This document shows positions 21,466-29,993 of a DNA stretch of 64,000 nt, piece after piece. The first letter of the stretch is position 1, and each line of letters begins with the position of its first letter. A program made the position numbers and the translations under genes. The stretch is taken from positions 1 through 64,000 of the forward strand of contig CAQPBJ010000004.1 in the NCBI GenBank assembly GCA_948852945.1, given 5' to 3'. Below the pieces are notes generated by a model. The model made no database searches. It worked only from the letters and a program-made list of their open reading frames with translations, and was not told the DNA's origin. This DNA comes from an uncultured Clostridia bacterium (GTDB lineage Bacteria; Bacillota; Clostridia; TANB77; CAG-508).

Positions 21466-22509
21466 ATGAGATTAAATCAGGAGAATCAAGAAAAATCTAA
21501 ATATAAAATAATTGCTGTTGATGATGAAATTGGTATAATCGATTCACTTAAAGTTTATTTAAGTAATTATTCAATTACTGGTGTTACAGATCCTCAAGAG
21601 GCAATAGAAAGAGTTAAAAATGAGCATTTTGATTTAATGCTTCTAGATTATATTATGACACCATTTCATGGTGATCAAGTTGTTGAAGAAATACGAAAAT
21701 TTAATAAAGATTTATATATTTTATTACTTACTGGACATAAGGATTTAGCTCCTCCGCTTGAAACAATAAAAAAATTAGATATTCAAGGATATTGTGAAAA
21801 AAGTGATAAATTTGATCAATTGCTTTTACTTATTGAATCTGGCTTAAAATCAGTTGAGCAATTAAATATAATTAAACAAATTAATTCTGAACTTTCATAT
21901 TCTAGAGATTTACTTGAAAAATCTTATTTAGAGAGTATTGAAGTTCTTAGAAGAACTGTTGAGGCTAAGGATGTTTATACAAAAGGTCATTCAGATAGAG
22001 TTTCTGAATATGCTTTACTAATTGGTGATAAACTAAACTTATCTGAAGAAGAACTAAAAACTTTAAAGATCGGTGCTCTTTTCCACGACATAGGTAAGAT
22101 TGGAGTTCCTGATTCAATTCTTTTAAAAGATGATACTCTTACTGATGATGAATATTCAGAAATAAAAAACCACCCTGCTATTGGTGCTCATATTCTTTGT
22201 AATGCAACAATATTTTCTAGTATAATTCCTATTGTAAAGTATCATCATGAACGTTTTGATGGTAAAGGTTATCCTGAAAATATAGCTGGTGGACAAATTC
22301 CTTTATTGTCAAGAATTGTTTCTATTGCTGATACTTTCGATGCTATAACTTCTAGAAGAGCTTATAGAAATGCATTAGATTTTGAATATGCTAAAAATGA
22401 AATTTCAAATTGTAAAGGTTCTCAATTTGATCCAAAACTCGCAGATATATTTCTAGATGTTCTAACAAATGAGCGAGATAAAATAATAGAAATTCAAAAT
22501 AAATTTTAG
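21466..22509 (+). CDS. Response regulator with HD-GYP phosphodiesterase output
   Basis: REC domain with acidic VDDE, phospho-acceptor Asp in LLDYIM, and T/K switch residues (LLTGH, CEKSD), then a short coiled coil and an HD-GYP domain with FHDIGKIG, HHERFDGKGYP and SIADTFDAITS. HD-GYP proteins usually hydrolyse cyclic-di-GMP, so output is probably a change in that messenger. All metal-binding motifs appear intact. Start taken as the ATG at 21466, 4 nt after the kinase stop and preceded by AAAGAGG; an ATG at 21436 would overlap the kinase by 26 nt without a ribosome site. Last gene of the NRPS operon, followed by a hairpin terminator. Confidence 0.93.
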   Translation: MRLNQENQEKSKYKIIAVDDEIGIIDSLKVYLSNYSITGVTDPQEAIERVKNEHFDLMLLDYIMTPFHGDQVVEEIRKFNKDLYILLLTGHKDLAPPLETIKKLDIQGYCEKSDKFDQLLLLIESGLKSVEQLNIIKQINSELSYSRDLLEKSYLESIEVLRRTVEAKDVYTKGHSDRVSEYALLIGDKLNLSEEELKTLKIGALFHDIGKIGVPDSILLKDDTLTDDEYSEIKNHPAIGAHILCNATIFSSIIPIVKYHHERFDGKGYPENIAGGQIPLLSRIVSIADTFDAITSRRAYRNALDFEYAKNEISNCKGSQFDPKLADIFLDVLTNERDKIIEIQNKF

Positions 22510-22514
22510 TTTAT

Positions 22515-22552
22515 AAGAAGGTGTCGTAAAATTGGATACCTTCTTAGTTTTA
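22515..22552 (+). terminator. Terminator of the NRPS-kinase-regulator operon
   Basis: An 11-bp stem AAGAAGGTGTC / GATACCTTCTT (one G-U) just after the regulator stop, followed by TTAGTTTTAT. Confidence 0.7.
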
Positions 22553-22561
22553 TATGATATA

Positions 22562-22728
22562 ATCTTAATCAATAATAATTATTTTAGTAAATTGCGCTAG
22601 CGACCAAACGAAATGAACGTAGTGAATGAAGTGCGAATTTGAGCAATCTACAATATAAAAACAGAGTTTTTTATTCGGAGATTGCGAAGAGCAAAATTTA
22701 TTAAAATAATTATTATTGATTAAGATAT
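22562..22728 (+). repeat. Foldback element, copy A
   Basis: About 105-bp core (GCGCTAGCGACCAAACGAA ... GATTGCGAAGAGCAAAA) inside long arms (22562-22590 and 22698-22728) that pair over about 29 bp. The arms share no sequence with those of copy B (26573-26735). An inner hairpin has stem AAAAAC/GTTTTT around AGA and an outer GCAATCT/AGATTGC stem. It fills most of the 313-bp gap after the NRPS operon; I see no gene there. Confidence 0.8.
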
Positions 22729-22822
22729 TAATACTATACAAAGGTATATAATTTTATGACACCTAGTTTACTTTTACTTATTCATATGGTTTAATTTATT
22801 TACTAAAAAGGGGGAATATAAT

Positions 22823-23620
22823 ATGGATAAAATAGCTCTTATTGCTGACATACATGGTAACCTTACTGCTCTAGAAACAGTTTTAGCTGATATTAAATCT
22901 AGAGGTATTACTCATATATATTGTTTAGGTGACATTGCAATTAAAGGCGTATCCCCTAATGAAGTTACAAACCTAATTCGTAAAAATTGTGAAGTTGTTG
23001 TTAGAGGTAATTGTGACCATTTACTTGCTCATAACTGCGTTGTCAAGCTACAAAAATGGACAATTGATCATATGAGTCAAAAGAATGTTGATTGGTTAGG
23101 TAGTTTACCAATTTCTCATGATTTTTATTTAAGTGGTCATTTAGTAAGAATTTTTCATGCTTCTCCTTTAAGTATGAAGCATATATTTAATCCTTTACAT
23201 TCTAATGTTGATAGTAAAGATTATAAAAATTTTGAAATATTAGACCCAATGGAATTATTTAAAAACACTAAATTTATTGGAAAAACTGGTGATGATCCTA
23301 CTCCTGATATTATAGGATATGCTCATATTCATTCTCCAAATATGTTTAGATTTAAAAATAAAACTATATTTAATACTGGAAGTGTTGGGCTTCCTATAGA
23401 AATAGATAATGATGATACAGATATAGAACTATCACACTTTTCGACAATTTCTTCATACATTATATTAGAAGGTAATTTGGATTCTAAAGAAATTTCTTCT
23501 TATTCTATTAATTTAGTTAGATTACCTTATAATGTAGAAAAAGAAATTTCTAAACTAGAAAAGTCTGATATTCCGGATAAAAAAACTTTATTAAAAAATT
23601 TGTCTAATGCAATGTCATAG
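22823..23620 (+). CDS. YfcE/MJ0936-like metallophosphoesterase
   Basis: A 265-residue cytoplasmic calcineurin-like phosphoesterase. Metal-site motifs in order: DIHGN (residue 9 on), GDI (about 39), GNCDH (about 74), HASP, and GYAHIHSP (in place of the usual GHTHxP). A TGSVG loop near the C-terminus is typical of this family. Ribosome site GGGGG 10 nt before the ATG. Its substrate cannot be read from sequence. The next gene, a nucleotidyl-sugar pyrophosphorylase, begins 14 nt downstream, so the two are co-transcribed and may act in sugar-phosphate metabolism. The 300-bp gap before it separates it from the NRPS operon. Confidence 0.88.
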   Translation: MDKIALIADIHGNLTALETVLADIKSRGITHIYCLGDIAIKGVSPNEVTNLIRKNCEVVVRGNCDHLLAHNCVVKLQKWTIDHMSQKNVDWLGSLPISHDFYLSGHLVRIFHASPLSMKHIFNPLHSNVDSKDYKNFEILDPMELFKNTKFIGKTGDDPTPDIIGYAHIHSPNMFRFKNKTIFNTGSVGLPIEIDNDDTDIELSHFSTISSYIILEGNLDSKEISSYSINLVRLPYNVEKEISKLEKSDIPDKKTLLKNLSNAMS

Positions 23621-23634
23621 TGGAGGTTATTACA

Positions 23635-24879
23635 ATGCCTGATCTCGCCTGTATTCAAGAACTATTAAAAAAATATAGTCAAGAACATTTACTTTACTTT
23701 TGGGAAGATTTAAATGATGAAGAGAAATCAAAACTTTTAAATCAGTTGTCTTCTATCGATTTTGAAAAAATTGATTCTTTATACAACTCGCTTAAAACTA
23801 TCCCTATTCCTCAAGGTGAAAAATTAGAACCTCTTGATTATTTTATAAAAAATGAAATATTAGTTAAAGAACGTAGACGCTTGGAAAATCAAGGTACTGA
23901 AATTTTAAAGCAGGGACAATATGCTGTTGTTACAATGGCTGGTGGTCAAGGAACTAGACTTGGTCATAAAGGTCCTAAAGGTACTTTTGAATTAAATTTA
24001 TCTCCTAAAAAATCTTCTCTTTTTGAAATTTTAGCAGATAAAATTAAACAAGCAAATAAGCGTTATAATATTCAAATTCCTTGGTATATAATGACTAGCG
24101 AAACTAATAATAAAGATACAATTTCTTATTTTGAGTCAAAAAACTATTTTGGTTATGATAAAAATAATATAAATTTCTTTATTCAAAATAAATTACCTTT
24201 AGTAGATACTTCTGGAAATATTCTTCTTCGTGAGCCTTATCAAGTTTACGAGGCTTCTAATGGTAATGGTAATTTATTCGAGTCATTAGCAACAAATAAT
24301 ATGGTTCTAGATATGAAAAAAAGGGGCATAAAATGGATTTTTGTATCTGGTATAGATAATATATTAGTTAAGGTAGCAGATCCGATATTTTTGGCTTTAA
24401 CAATTAATAATAGTACTGAGATTGGAGCTAAAACTATTTTTAAAAAAGATCCTTATTCAAAAGATTGGGTTTTTTGTAAGAAAGATTCTAAACCAGCTAT
24501 GCTTGGTTATGAGCGTATTACTGAAGAAATTACTAATGCTAATATAGATGGTAGATTTTTATATAGAGAAATAAATATTTTGTGCCATTTATTTTCTATT
24601 GATGCCTTAGAAAAAATTTCTAATATTGATTTGCCTTATCATAGGGCAACTAAGAAAAATACTTATATAAATAATGAAGGAATGAAAATTGTTCCTGAGA
24701 AGCCAAATTCATATAAATTTGAAACATTTATTTTTGATTCTTTTAGATTTTTCGATAATATTACTCTTTTACGAGTTCAAGAAGAAAAAGAATTTGCTCC
24801 TATCAAGGATCCTGTAGGAATCTACAGTCCTGATACGGCTACTAAATTATATTTAAAAGAAGAATTTAATTCTAAATAA
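23635..24879 (+). CDS. UDP-sugar (UDP-GlcNAc/UDP-glucose type) pyrophosphorylase
   Basis: UDPGP-family uridylyltransferase, 414 residues: UTP plus sugar-1-phosphate gives UDP-sugar and pyrophosphate. The nucleotide-binding loop MAGGQGTRLGHKGPKGTFEL (about 103) is the eukaryote-like UAP1/UDPGP signature, distinct from bacterial GalU or GlmU. Further marks are WYIMTSETN, VSGIDNILVKVADP and KFETFIFDSF. The start is the ATG at 23635, 8 nt after GGAGG; an in-frame GTG at 23620 lies in the previous stop and ribosome site. Which sugar is used is undetermined; UAP1-like proteins often use HexNAc-1-P. Follows the phosphoesterase in one transcript and ends at a strong terminator. Confidence 0.9.
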   Translation: MPDLACIQELLKKYSQEHLLYFWEDLNDEEKSKLLNQLSSIDFEKIDSLYNSLKTIPIPQGEKLEPLDYFIKNEILVKERRRLENQGTEILKQGQYAVVTMAGGQGTRLGHKGPKGTFELNLSPKKSSLFEILADKIKQANKRYNIQIPWYIMTSETNNKDTISYFESKNYFGYDKNNINFFIQNKLPLVDTSGNILLREPYQVYEASNGNGNLFESLATNNMVLDMKKRGIKWIFVSGIDNILVKVADPIFLALTINNSTEIGAKTIFKKDPYSKDWVFCKKDSKPAMLGYERITEEITNANIDGRFLYREINILCHLFSIDALEKISNIDLPYHRATKKNTYINNEGMKIVPEKPNSYKFETFIFDSFRFFDNITLLRVQEEKEFAPIKDPVGIYSPDTATKLYLKEEFNSK

Positions 24880-24886
24880 AATAGTA

Positions 24887-24923
24887 CGAACGCCCCGGAA
24901 AACCAGGGCGTTCGCTTTTTTCT
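24887..24923 (+). terminator. Terminator after the pyrophosphorylase gene
   Basis: Stem CGAACGCCC/GGGCGTTCG (24887-24895 with 24906-24914), then CTTTTTTCTTTTT. It sits between convergent genes and may also slow minus-strand transcripts. Confidence 0.92.
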
Positions 24924-24940
24924 TTTTACGAGCTTAAAAC

Positions 24941-26371
24941 TTAAAATGTGTTGTCAGTATATTCATCATAAAGCATTCTCAGCTGATTTATATATTCTTC
25001 TACTTCATCTACTGAAATTACCTTATCGGCAAACATACCAATTTTTTCTGGCGGTATTACTTTTGATACTTCGCTGTCTAATCCTTTGATACGTTTTGAA
25101 ATATAGCCTTCTCTATCGCCTGATTGGAAATAGTAATTCAAATACCATGCATAGCTATTGCCTCTGTAGTCTGCCTCTTGGCATACAATTTCCACCCTTG
25201 AACTGCTTAAAGCAGAAACCTCCACTAGTCTAGCTGTAAAATCTGCCTCTACATTTTCATTGGTTCTATTTCTGCCATAATTTTGACCATATGCATTTTC
25301 TGTTTCTAAATCAGGAAGTTGCGCATATTTTTTATTTCCAATCCTAAGCATCGAAAAGTGCCTATTATATCCGTCTTCATCTGGCATATAGATGCGTTCA
25401 TCTTCTAATATCTCGTCTACATTTTCTGCTACTTTTGAAAACTTTATCCAAGGATTATTTAAGTCAGTACAGTAATACACATTATAGCAGTCTCCGTCAA
25501 CGCTTTGCAGATATTCATAGCTCCACTGTTTTACTTCGCCTCCATTAAAGTTTTCTGTATATATTTTTTCACTTAATCGATATAAAGAAAACTCTGAATC
25601 TTTTTGAACTAGTGTACATACGGAATCTAAGTATCGTACTTCGTCTATATCTTCTTCCTTGATACCTGTTCCATATAAGTCTACCAAACCATTGTCTAAC
25701 CAGTCTGTCTTCATTTTTTCATTGTTCATAATATATCTTTCTATTTTTCTTCCATATTCTTGCCCATAAATTACGAGCGTATCATCTCTTTTGTAGAAAG
25801 ATATATATTGTTTTAATTCTTCTACTGACATTGAAGAATATGGAGAAATAGCTTCTCTGAAATAGACTTTGTAGCCGTTTTCTGCATTTTCGCAAGGCTC
25901 TATAACAACCTGATCTCTTGCATCATTGTAGTAGACTATACTTGCATCTTCGCCCATACTTAACATCTTGTCAATGTCTTTTTGGATTGCTTTTGGTACG
26001 TTGGATTGATAAGGAGATGCACTTATATCTTCAGGTTCATCATCCAGTTTATTTAATATCTCTGAATAATGCCTTAAGATTACATCTTCCTTTTTGTCTT
26101 CCGGCCCTTTGTTCATGAGCCATAGCGTCGTTGCATAAATGCATATCAACAGCAGTATTGTTAAAATTCCTTTGCAGTTTTCGATAATTTTTACTTTCAA
26201 ACTGCTTTGTACTGCTATTATAGATTGTCCGATGGCTTCTCTGCTTTCTACTGAATAATACGCTTTTTCAGATACCTTCGAACAATGCAGTTTTTGTGCT
26301 TTGGGTCTACTGTTTGGAATTTCTCTTACATTTCCCCGCCTCCCAAAGGTTTGTTGATGTTTCTTTCTCAT
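24941..26371 (-). CDS. Unknown single-TM protein, higher-GC
   Basis: A 476-residue protein I do not recognise. A basic, disordered-looking N-terminus of about 65 residues (MRKKHQQTFGRRGN, KAQKLHCSK), one TM (about 67-85, ILTILLLICIYATTLWLM), then a large acidic, Tyr-rich domain, probably outside the cell if the basic side stays in. No catalytic motif is evident; scattered WYLNYYF and DTLVIYGQEYGRK patches suggest a mixed alpha/beta domain. AGGAGG lies 7 nt before the ATG. Codon use is more balanced than the AT-rich genes beside it, and it is monocistronic, which may mark horizontal acquisition. Confidence 0.75.
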   Translation of the reverse strand: MRKKHQQTFGRRGNVREIPNSRPKAQKLHCSKVSEKAYYSVESREAIGQSIIAVQSSLKVKIIENCKGILTILLLICIYATTLWLMNKGPEDKKEDVILRHYSEILNKLDDEPEDISASPYQSNVPKAIQKDIDKMLSMGEDASIVYYNDARDQVVIEPCENAENGYKVYFREAISPYSSMSVEELKQYISFYKRDDTLVIYGQEYGRKIERYIMNNEKMKTDWLDNGLVDLYGTGIKEEDIDEVRYLDSVCTLVQKDSEFSLYRLSEKIYTENFNGGEVKQWSYEYLQSVDGDCYNVYYCTDLNNPWIKFSKVAENVDEILEDERIYMPDEDGYNRHFSMLRIGNKKYAQLPDLETENAYGQNYGRNRTNENVEADFTARLVEVSALSSSRVEIVCQEADYRGNSYAWYLNYYFQSGDREGYISKRIKGLDSEVSKVIPPEKIGMFADKVISVDEVEEYINQLRMLYDEYTDNTF

Positions 26372-26478
26372 GGATTTTGCCTCCTATGGTGATTTGTTTA
26401 CGAGTTACAATATTAAGTTTTATTCTCTCCTTTCTGGGATACTGTTCTCCCATTATTTTTTAATTTAGTGCAGGCACT

Positions 26479-26515
26479 ATTATAGCACGTTTTTATGAGA
26501 TTGTTAATATGTAAA
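26479..26515 (-). promoter_or_regulatory. Promoter of the 24941-26371 gene
   Basis: -35 TTAACA (26507-26502), 17-bp spacer, -10 TATAAT (26484-26479). GTTTACAT abuts the -35 upstream (26515-26508). The leader before the ATG is about 100 nt. Confidence 0.6.
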
Positions 26516-26522
26516 CTAAAAG

Positions 26523-26549
26523 TTGCCAATAGGGATGTTCTTTTTGACA
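26523..26549 (-). repeat. 27-bp TTGTCAA/TTGACAA-type dyad, copy a
   Basis: One of three short repeats within 710 bp, here in the opposite orientation to the others; left half TTGCCAATAGGG, right half CTTTTTGACA. It lies just outside the left arm of foldback copy B. Confidence 0.7.
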
Positions 26550-26572
26550 TAAATAGCCTTATAATATATATA

Positions 26573-26735
26573 CTAAATAAAATAAGATATAGTTTTAAAA
26601 TTGCGCTAGCGACCAAACGAAGGTAAACAAAGTTTACCGAAGTGCGAAATTGAGCAATCTACAATATAACAACGGAGTTGTTTATTCTGGAGATTGCGAA
26701 GAGCAAAATTTTAAAACTATATCTTATTTTATTTA
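26573..26735 (+). repeat. Foldback element, copy B
   Basis: Same core as copy A but with different outer arms: a perfect 28-bp stem that starts CTAAATAAAATAAGATATAG (26573-26600) and returns at 26707-26735, with two extra T on the right in both copies. Inner hairpin AACAAC-GGA-GTTGTT replaces AAAAAC-AGA-GTTTTT of copy A, a paired change. A further hairpin GGTAAAC-AAA-GTTTACC is present here. With dyads a and b and the promoter it accounts for the 407-bp gap 26372-26778; no gene seen. Confidence 0.8.
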
Positions 26736-26750
26736 GAAATTATATTTAAG

Positions 26751-26777
26751 TTGTCAAAAAGAACGCCCCATTGACAA
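26751..26777 (+). repeat. 27-bp TTGTCAA/TTGACAA-type dyad, copy b
   Basis: TTGTCAAAAAGAACGCCCC followed by ATTGACAA, directly after the desulfoferrodoxin stop. With copy a it brackets foldback copy B in inverted orientation. Confidence 0.75.
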
Positions 26778-26778
26778 T

Positions 26779-27165
26779 TTATTTTATTTCTGTCATCCAT
26801 AAACCATGTTTATTACAGTATGCATATATTTTTGTACCTTTTTCATAATGGCAACATCTTGCTACTGGCTCGTCTCCTGGTTTTAAATATGTTGTTATCT
26901 CTTTGTTTCCAAAAACAACACTTATCCATTCAATATAGTGGTCTTCATCCATTGCATGATTTACTTTTACTACTAATTTATCATCTACAATTTCATATGT
27001 TGGCATATGTTTTTCTACTGCTGCATCTTCTGTGTTCGCCTTCATTTCTTTCATTGGTTCTCCGCAACAAACTATTCCACAACCATTACAGTTGCAGTCT
27101 TTTAATACTTTTACTGTTGCTCCACATTTTAAACATTTTTTTACTAAAATTTCTTGATTTTCCAT
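26779..27165 (-). CDS. dfx: Desulfoferrodoxin / superoxide reductase
   Basis: Reduces superoxide to peroxide in anaerobes without making oxygen. 128 residues: an N-terminal desulforedoxin-like knot with cysteines in CLKCG and CNGCGIVCCGEPM (about residues 11-37), then the superoxide reductase domain with iron ligands in EKHMPTYE, NHAMDEDHYIEWI and YAYCNKHG. The order of four His and one Cys ligand fits the class with two iron sites. AAAAAGGAG precedes the ATG. Promoter-proximal dyad c lies 40 bp upstream. Monocistronic, 72 bp after tex. A key marker that the host is an anaerobe. Confidence 0.95.
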   Translation of the reverse strand: MENQEILVKKCLKCGATVKVLKDCNCNGCGIVCCGEPMKEMKANTEDAAVEKHMPTYEIVDDKLVVKVNHAMDEDHYIEWISVVFGNKEITTYLKPGDEPVARCCHYEKGTKIYAYCNKHGLWMTEIK

Positions 27166-27183
27166 ACTTTTTTCTCCTTTTTA

Positions 27184-27211
27184 TTTATATTTTTTGATAT
27201 ACAGTTGTCAA
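27184..27211 (-). promoter_or_regulatory. Promoter of desulfoferrodoxin
   Basis: -35 TTGACA (27211-27206), 16-bp spacer, -10 TATAAA (27189-27184). The -35 is part of dyad c, so a regulator bound there would cover it. Confidence 0.5.
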
Positions 27212-27232
27212 AAAGGTCGTCCCTATTGACAA
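27205..27232 (+). repeat. 28-bp TTGTCAA/TTGACAA-type dyad, copy c
   Basis: TTGTCAAAAAGGTCGTCCC then TATTGACAA, between the tex stop and the dfx promoter; the arms TTGTCAA and TTGACAA form an inverted repeat across 14 bp. Confidence 0.75.
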
Positions 27233-27237
27233 GCTGT

Positions 27238-29400
27238 TTAATTATGCGTAATAGCGTCTTTCATAGATAAACTTACTTTTTGTTTTTCGGTGTCTATTCC
27301 AATTACTTTTACATCAACTATGTCTCCTACAGATACTACATCTGAAGGATTTTTAACAAAGTTATTTGATAATTGTGATATATGTACTAATCCATCATGT
27401 TTTACACCAATATCTACAAATGCACCAAAATCTGTTACATTTCTTACTGTTCCTTTTAATATCATGTCTTCTCTTAAATCTTCAAATTTTAATACATCAC
27501 TTCTTAAAATTTGTTTTGGCATATCGTCTCTTGGATCTCTTCCTGGTTTTGATAGTTCATTTATTATATCTTGCAGTGTTAATTCTCCAACATCTAATTC
27601 TTTTGAAAGTTCTTTTACATTTACTCTTTTTAACTTCTCTCTTAATTCACTTAATTTATCATTTTTTAATAAATCATCCACAGAATATCCCATTTTTGTT
27701 AATAAGTTTTCTGCTTTTTCATAACTTTCTGGATGAACACCTGTAACTTCTAATGGATTTTTTCCTCCAAATATTCTTAAGAACCCTGCACATTGTTCAA
27801 ATGCGCTTTTACCTAGCTTTGGAACTTTTAATAATTCTTTTCTTTGTTTTAGACTTCCATTTGTATCTCTGTATTCTACAATGTTTTTGGCTATAGTTTT
27901 ATTTATTCCTGACACATATGACAATAATGATGGTGTTGCTGTGTTAACATCAACCCCTACACTGTTTACAGCATCTTCTACTACTCCTGTTAGGCTTTCT
28001 GACAATTTTTTCTGGTTTACGTCATGTTGATATTGTCCAACTCCTATTGCTTTTGGATCTATTTTTACGAGTTCTGCTAGTGGGTCTTGAAGTCTTCTTG
28101 CTATTGATATCGCTCCTCTTAGTGAAACATTTATATCTGGATATTCTTCTGTTGCAAGTTTTGATGCAGAATATACTGATGCTCCTGCTTCACTTACTAT
28201 TGCATAATATAGTTCATTTTTATTTTTTGATATTAAGTCTGATATAAACATTTCTGATTCTCTTGAAGCTGTTCCATTTCCTATTGCTATCATGTTAACT
28301 TTATATTTTTCTATAAATCCTTCAATTACTTTTGTTGCGCCTACTATATCATTTTGTGGTTCTGTTGGATATACTGTTGCCGTTTCTAACAATTTTCCAT
28401 TTGAATCTATTACTGCTAATTTACATCCTGTTCTATATGCTGGGTCAAAACCTAGTACTGTTATATCTTTTATAGGTGCTTGTAATAATAGTTGTTTTGC
28501 ATTTTTTCCGAATACTTTTATAGCTTTTTCTTCTGCTTTTTCTGTTAATTCTGCTCTTATTTCTCTATCTACTGATGGCTCAATTAGCCTTTTATAAGCA
28601 TCTTCTATTGTTTCTGTTAATATCATATTATATTGGCTAGTTTTATCTTTTATAATATCGTTTTTAATGAAATCTATTACTTTATCATCTGGTTTTTCGA
28701 TTTTTACTTTTAAAAATTCTTCTTTTTCTCCTCTGTTTATAGCTAATATTCTGTGGCTTGGTAAAGTCTTTACTAATTCATTGAATTCATAGTACATTTC
28801 ATATGGTGATTTTTCTTCTTTAGCTGCTTTGGTTGTCATTACTGCTTCTCTGTTGCATAATATTTTCATTTTCTTTCTATATTCTGCATTATCAGAAATT
28901 ATTTCAGCTATTATATCTTTTGCCCCGTTTATTGCGTCATCTACTGTTTCTACACCTTTTTCGAGGTTAATATATTCTTTAGCTATTTCTATAATATCTT
29001 TCTTTTCGTTTTGAAGATATATTATATTTGCTAATGGTTCTAAACCTTTTTCTTTAGCTATTGTTGCTCTTGTTCTTTTCTTTTGTTTATATGGTCTGTA
29101 AATATCTTCTAATTCTGATAATATTTCTGCTTTTGCTATTGCTTGAACTAGCTCGTCTGTTAATTTTCCTTGTTCATCTATTAATCTTGTTATTTCTTCT
29201 TTTCTTTCTTCTAAATTTCTTAAATATGTTAATCTTTCTCCAAACTCTCTAAGAGTCTCATCGCTTAGATTTCCTGTTGCTTCTTTTCTATAACGTGCTA
29301 TAAAAGGAATAGTGTTTCCATCGTCAATTAATTTTATAGTACTTTCTACTTGTGATTGTTTTATATTTAGCTCTGCTGCTATTTTTTCTGTTATGTTCAT
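27238..29400 (-). CDS. tex: Tex-family transcription accessory protein with S1 domain
   Basis: RNA-binding protein linked to the transcription elongation machinery, 720 residues, normal length. Tex N-terminal helical region (MNITEKIAAELNI; IPFIARYRKEATG), YqgF/RNase-H-like domain (VLGFDPAYRTGCKLAVID, IAIGNGTASRE), helix-hairpin-helix region (SLLSYVSGINKTIAKNIVEY; GFLRIFGGKNPLEVTGVHPE), and a C-terminal S1 domain (about 647-715; VRNVTDFGAFVDIGVKHDGL). Ribosome site AAAAGGAG 5 nt before the ATG. All landmarks are present. It lies upstream of dfx on the same strand but that gene appears to have its own promoter. Confidence 0.96.
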   Translation of the reverse strand: MNITEKIAAELNIKQSQVESTIKLIDDGNTIPFIARYRKEATGNLSDETLREFGERLTYLRNLEERKEEITRLIDEQGKLTDELVQAIAKAEILSELEDIYRPYKQKKRTRATIAKEKGLEPLANIIYLQNEKKDIIEIAKEYINLEKGVETVDDAINGAKDIIAEIISDNAEYRKKMKILCNREAVMTTKAAKEEKSPYEMYYEFNELVKTLPSHRILAINRGEKEEFLKVKIEKPDDKVIDFIKNDIIKDKTSQYNMILTETIEDAYKRLIEPSVDREIRAELTEKAEEKAIKVFGKNAKQLLLQAPIKDITVLGFDPAYRTGCKLAVIDSNGKLLETATVYPTEPQNDIVGATKVIEGFIEKYKVNMIAIGNGTASRESEMFISDLISKNKNELYYAIVSEAGASVYSASKLATEEYPDINVSLRGAISIARRLQDPLAELVKIDPKAIGVGQYQHDVNQKKLSESLTGVVEDAVNSVGVDVNTATPSLLSYVSGINKTIAKNIVEYRDTNGSLKQRKELLKVPKLGKSAFEQCAGFLRIFGGKNPLEVTGVHPESYEKAENLLTKMGYSVDDLLKNDKLSELREKLKRVNVKELSKELDVGELTLQDIINELSKPGRDPRDDMPKQILRSDVLKFEDLREDMILKGTVRNVTDFGAFVDIGVKHDGLVHISQLSNNFVKNPSDVVSVGDIVDVKVIGIDTEKQKVSLSMKDAITHN

Positions 29401-29488
29401 AATTTCTCCTTTTCTTTTTTAAATCTTCGGTTATTATATCAAATATTTTTTTGTGTTTCAATTTGCATTTTTGTAATATTTTGTAGTA

Positions 29489-29517
29489 TTGTCACATTAT
29501 GTAAAGTATGTTATAAT
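29489..29517 (+). promoter_or_regulatory. Promoter of the 29568-29972 gene
   Basis: -35 TTGTCA (29489-29494), 17-bp spacer containing TTATGTAAAG, -10 TATAAT (29512-29517). Confidence 0.75.
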
Positions 29518-29567
29518 ATTAGCTAGCCTATAAACTTAATAACCCATACACAAGGAGGACTACAAAT

Positions 29568-29972
29568 ATGGTAGCTAACAATTTACGCTGGGTATTTTAT
29601 GCGTGCCGTGGCAACGTAACCTATTTTCTTGCGGACGAAAACAACAAGCCACTTGGATTTCCTTTTCTCAGGCATCTTTCTACAGATGAGCGGAAGCTCT
29701 TAGAGAATTCAGGAATTCGATGCGTGGTGGATCCCAACAATTTTTATTATTATGATGTGGAGCTCAAGGAATATAGTGAAAGAGTGGCGATAACCGCTCC
29801 GCTTTACATCGAGGTGCGTAAAGGCAATGAGGTCGAGTTTCGAAGGGCTGGAACATACACCGATGAGTGGACTAATCTGAGGGATTATCAGTTTGTAAAC
29901 GAAACTATTCTTGCAAATATTCCTGAGGGTAAAATCCATATTGCAGGTAATTATGTTCCTGTTTCTGAATAG
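29568..29972 (+). CDS. Small hypothetical protein, higher-GC
   Basis: A 134-residue soluble protein (MVANNLRWVFYACRGN ... HIAGNYVPVSE) with no signal peptide or TM and no motif I recognise. It is rich in aromatic and charged residues and looks like a compact beta or alpha/beta domain. AAGGAGG is 9 nt before the ATG. Codon use includes GCG, CGG and GTG, which neighbours avoid. It stands alone between a consensus promoter and a strong terminator, like the genes at 13433, 47540 and 55417. Function unknown. Confidence 0.75.
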   Translation: MVANNLRWVFYACRGNVTYFLADENNKPLGFPFLRHLSTDERKLLENSGIRCVVDPNNFYYYDVELKEYSERVAITAPLYIEVRKGNEVEFRRAGTYTDEWTNLRDYQFVNETILANIPEGKIHIAGNYVPVSE

Positions 29973-29993
29973 GCTGAGGCATCAATGTTCTTT

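Noticed and set aside
22562..22728. Foldback element as an operon terminator or riboswitch
   Set aside because: A separate GC-containing terminator already follows the operon; there is no T tract, and copies lie in unrelated contexts far from gene starts.
26413..26616. Minus-strand 67-codon frame between the TM protein and foldback copy B
   Set aside because: It runs through the promoter and leader of the 24941-26371 gene and has no ribosome site.
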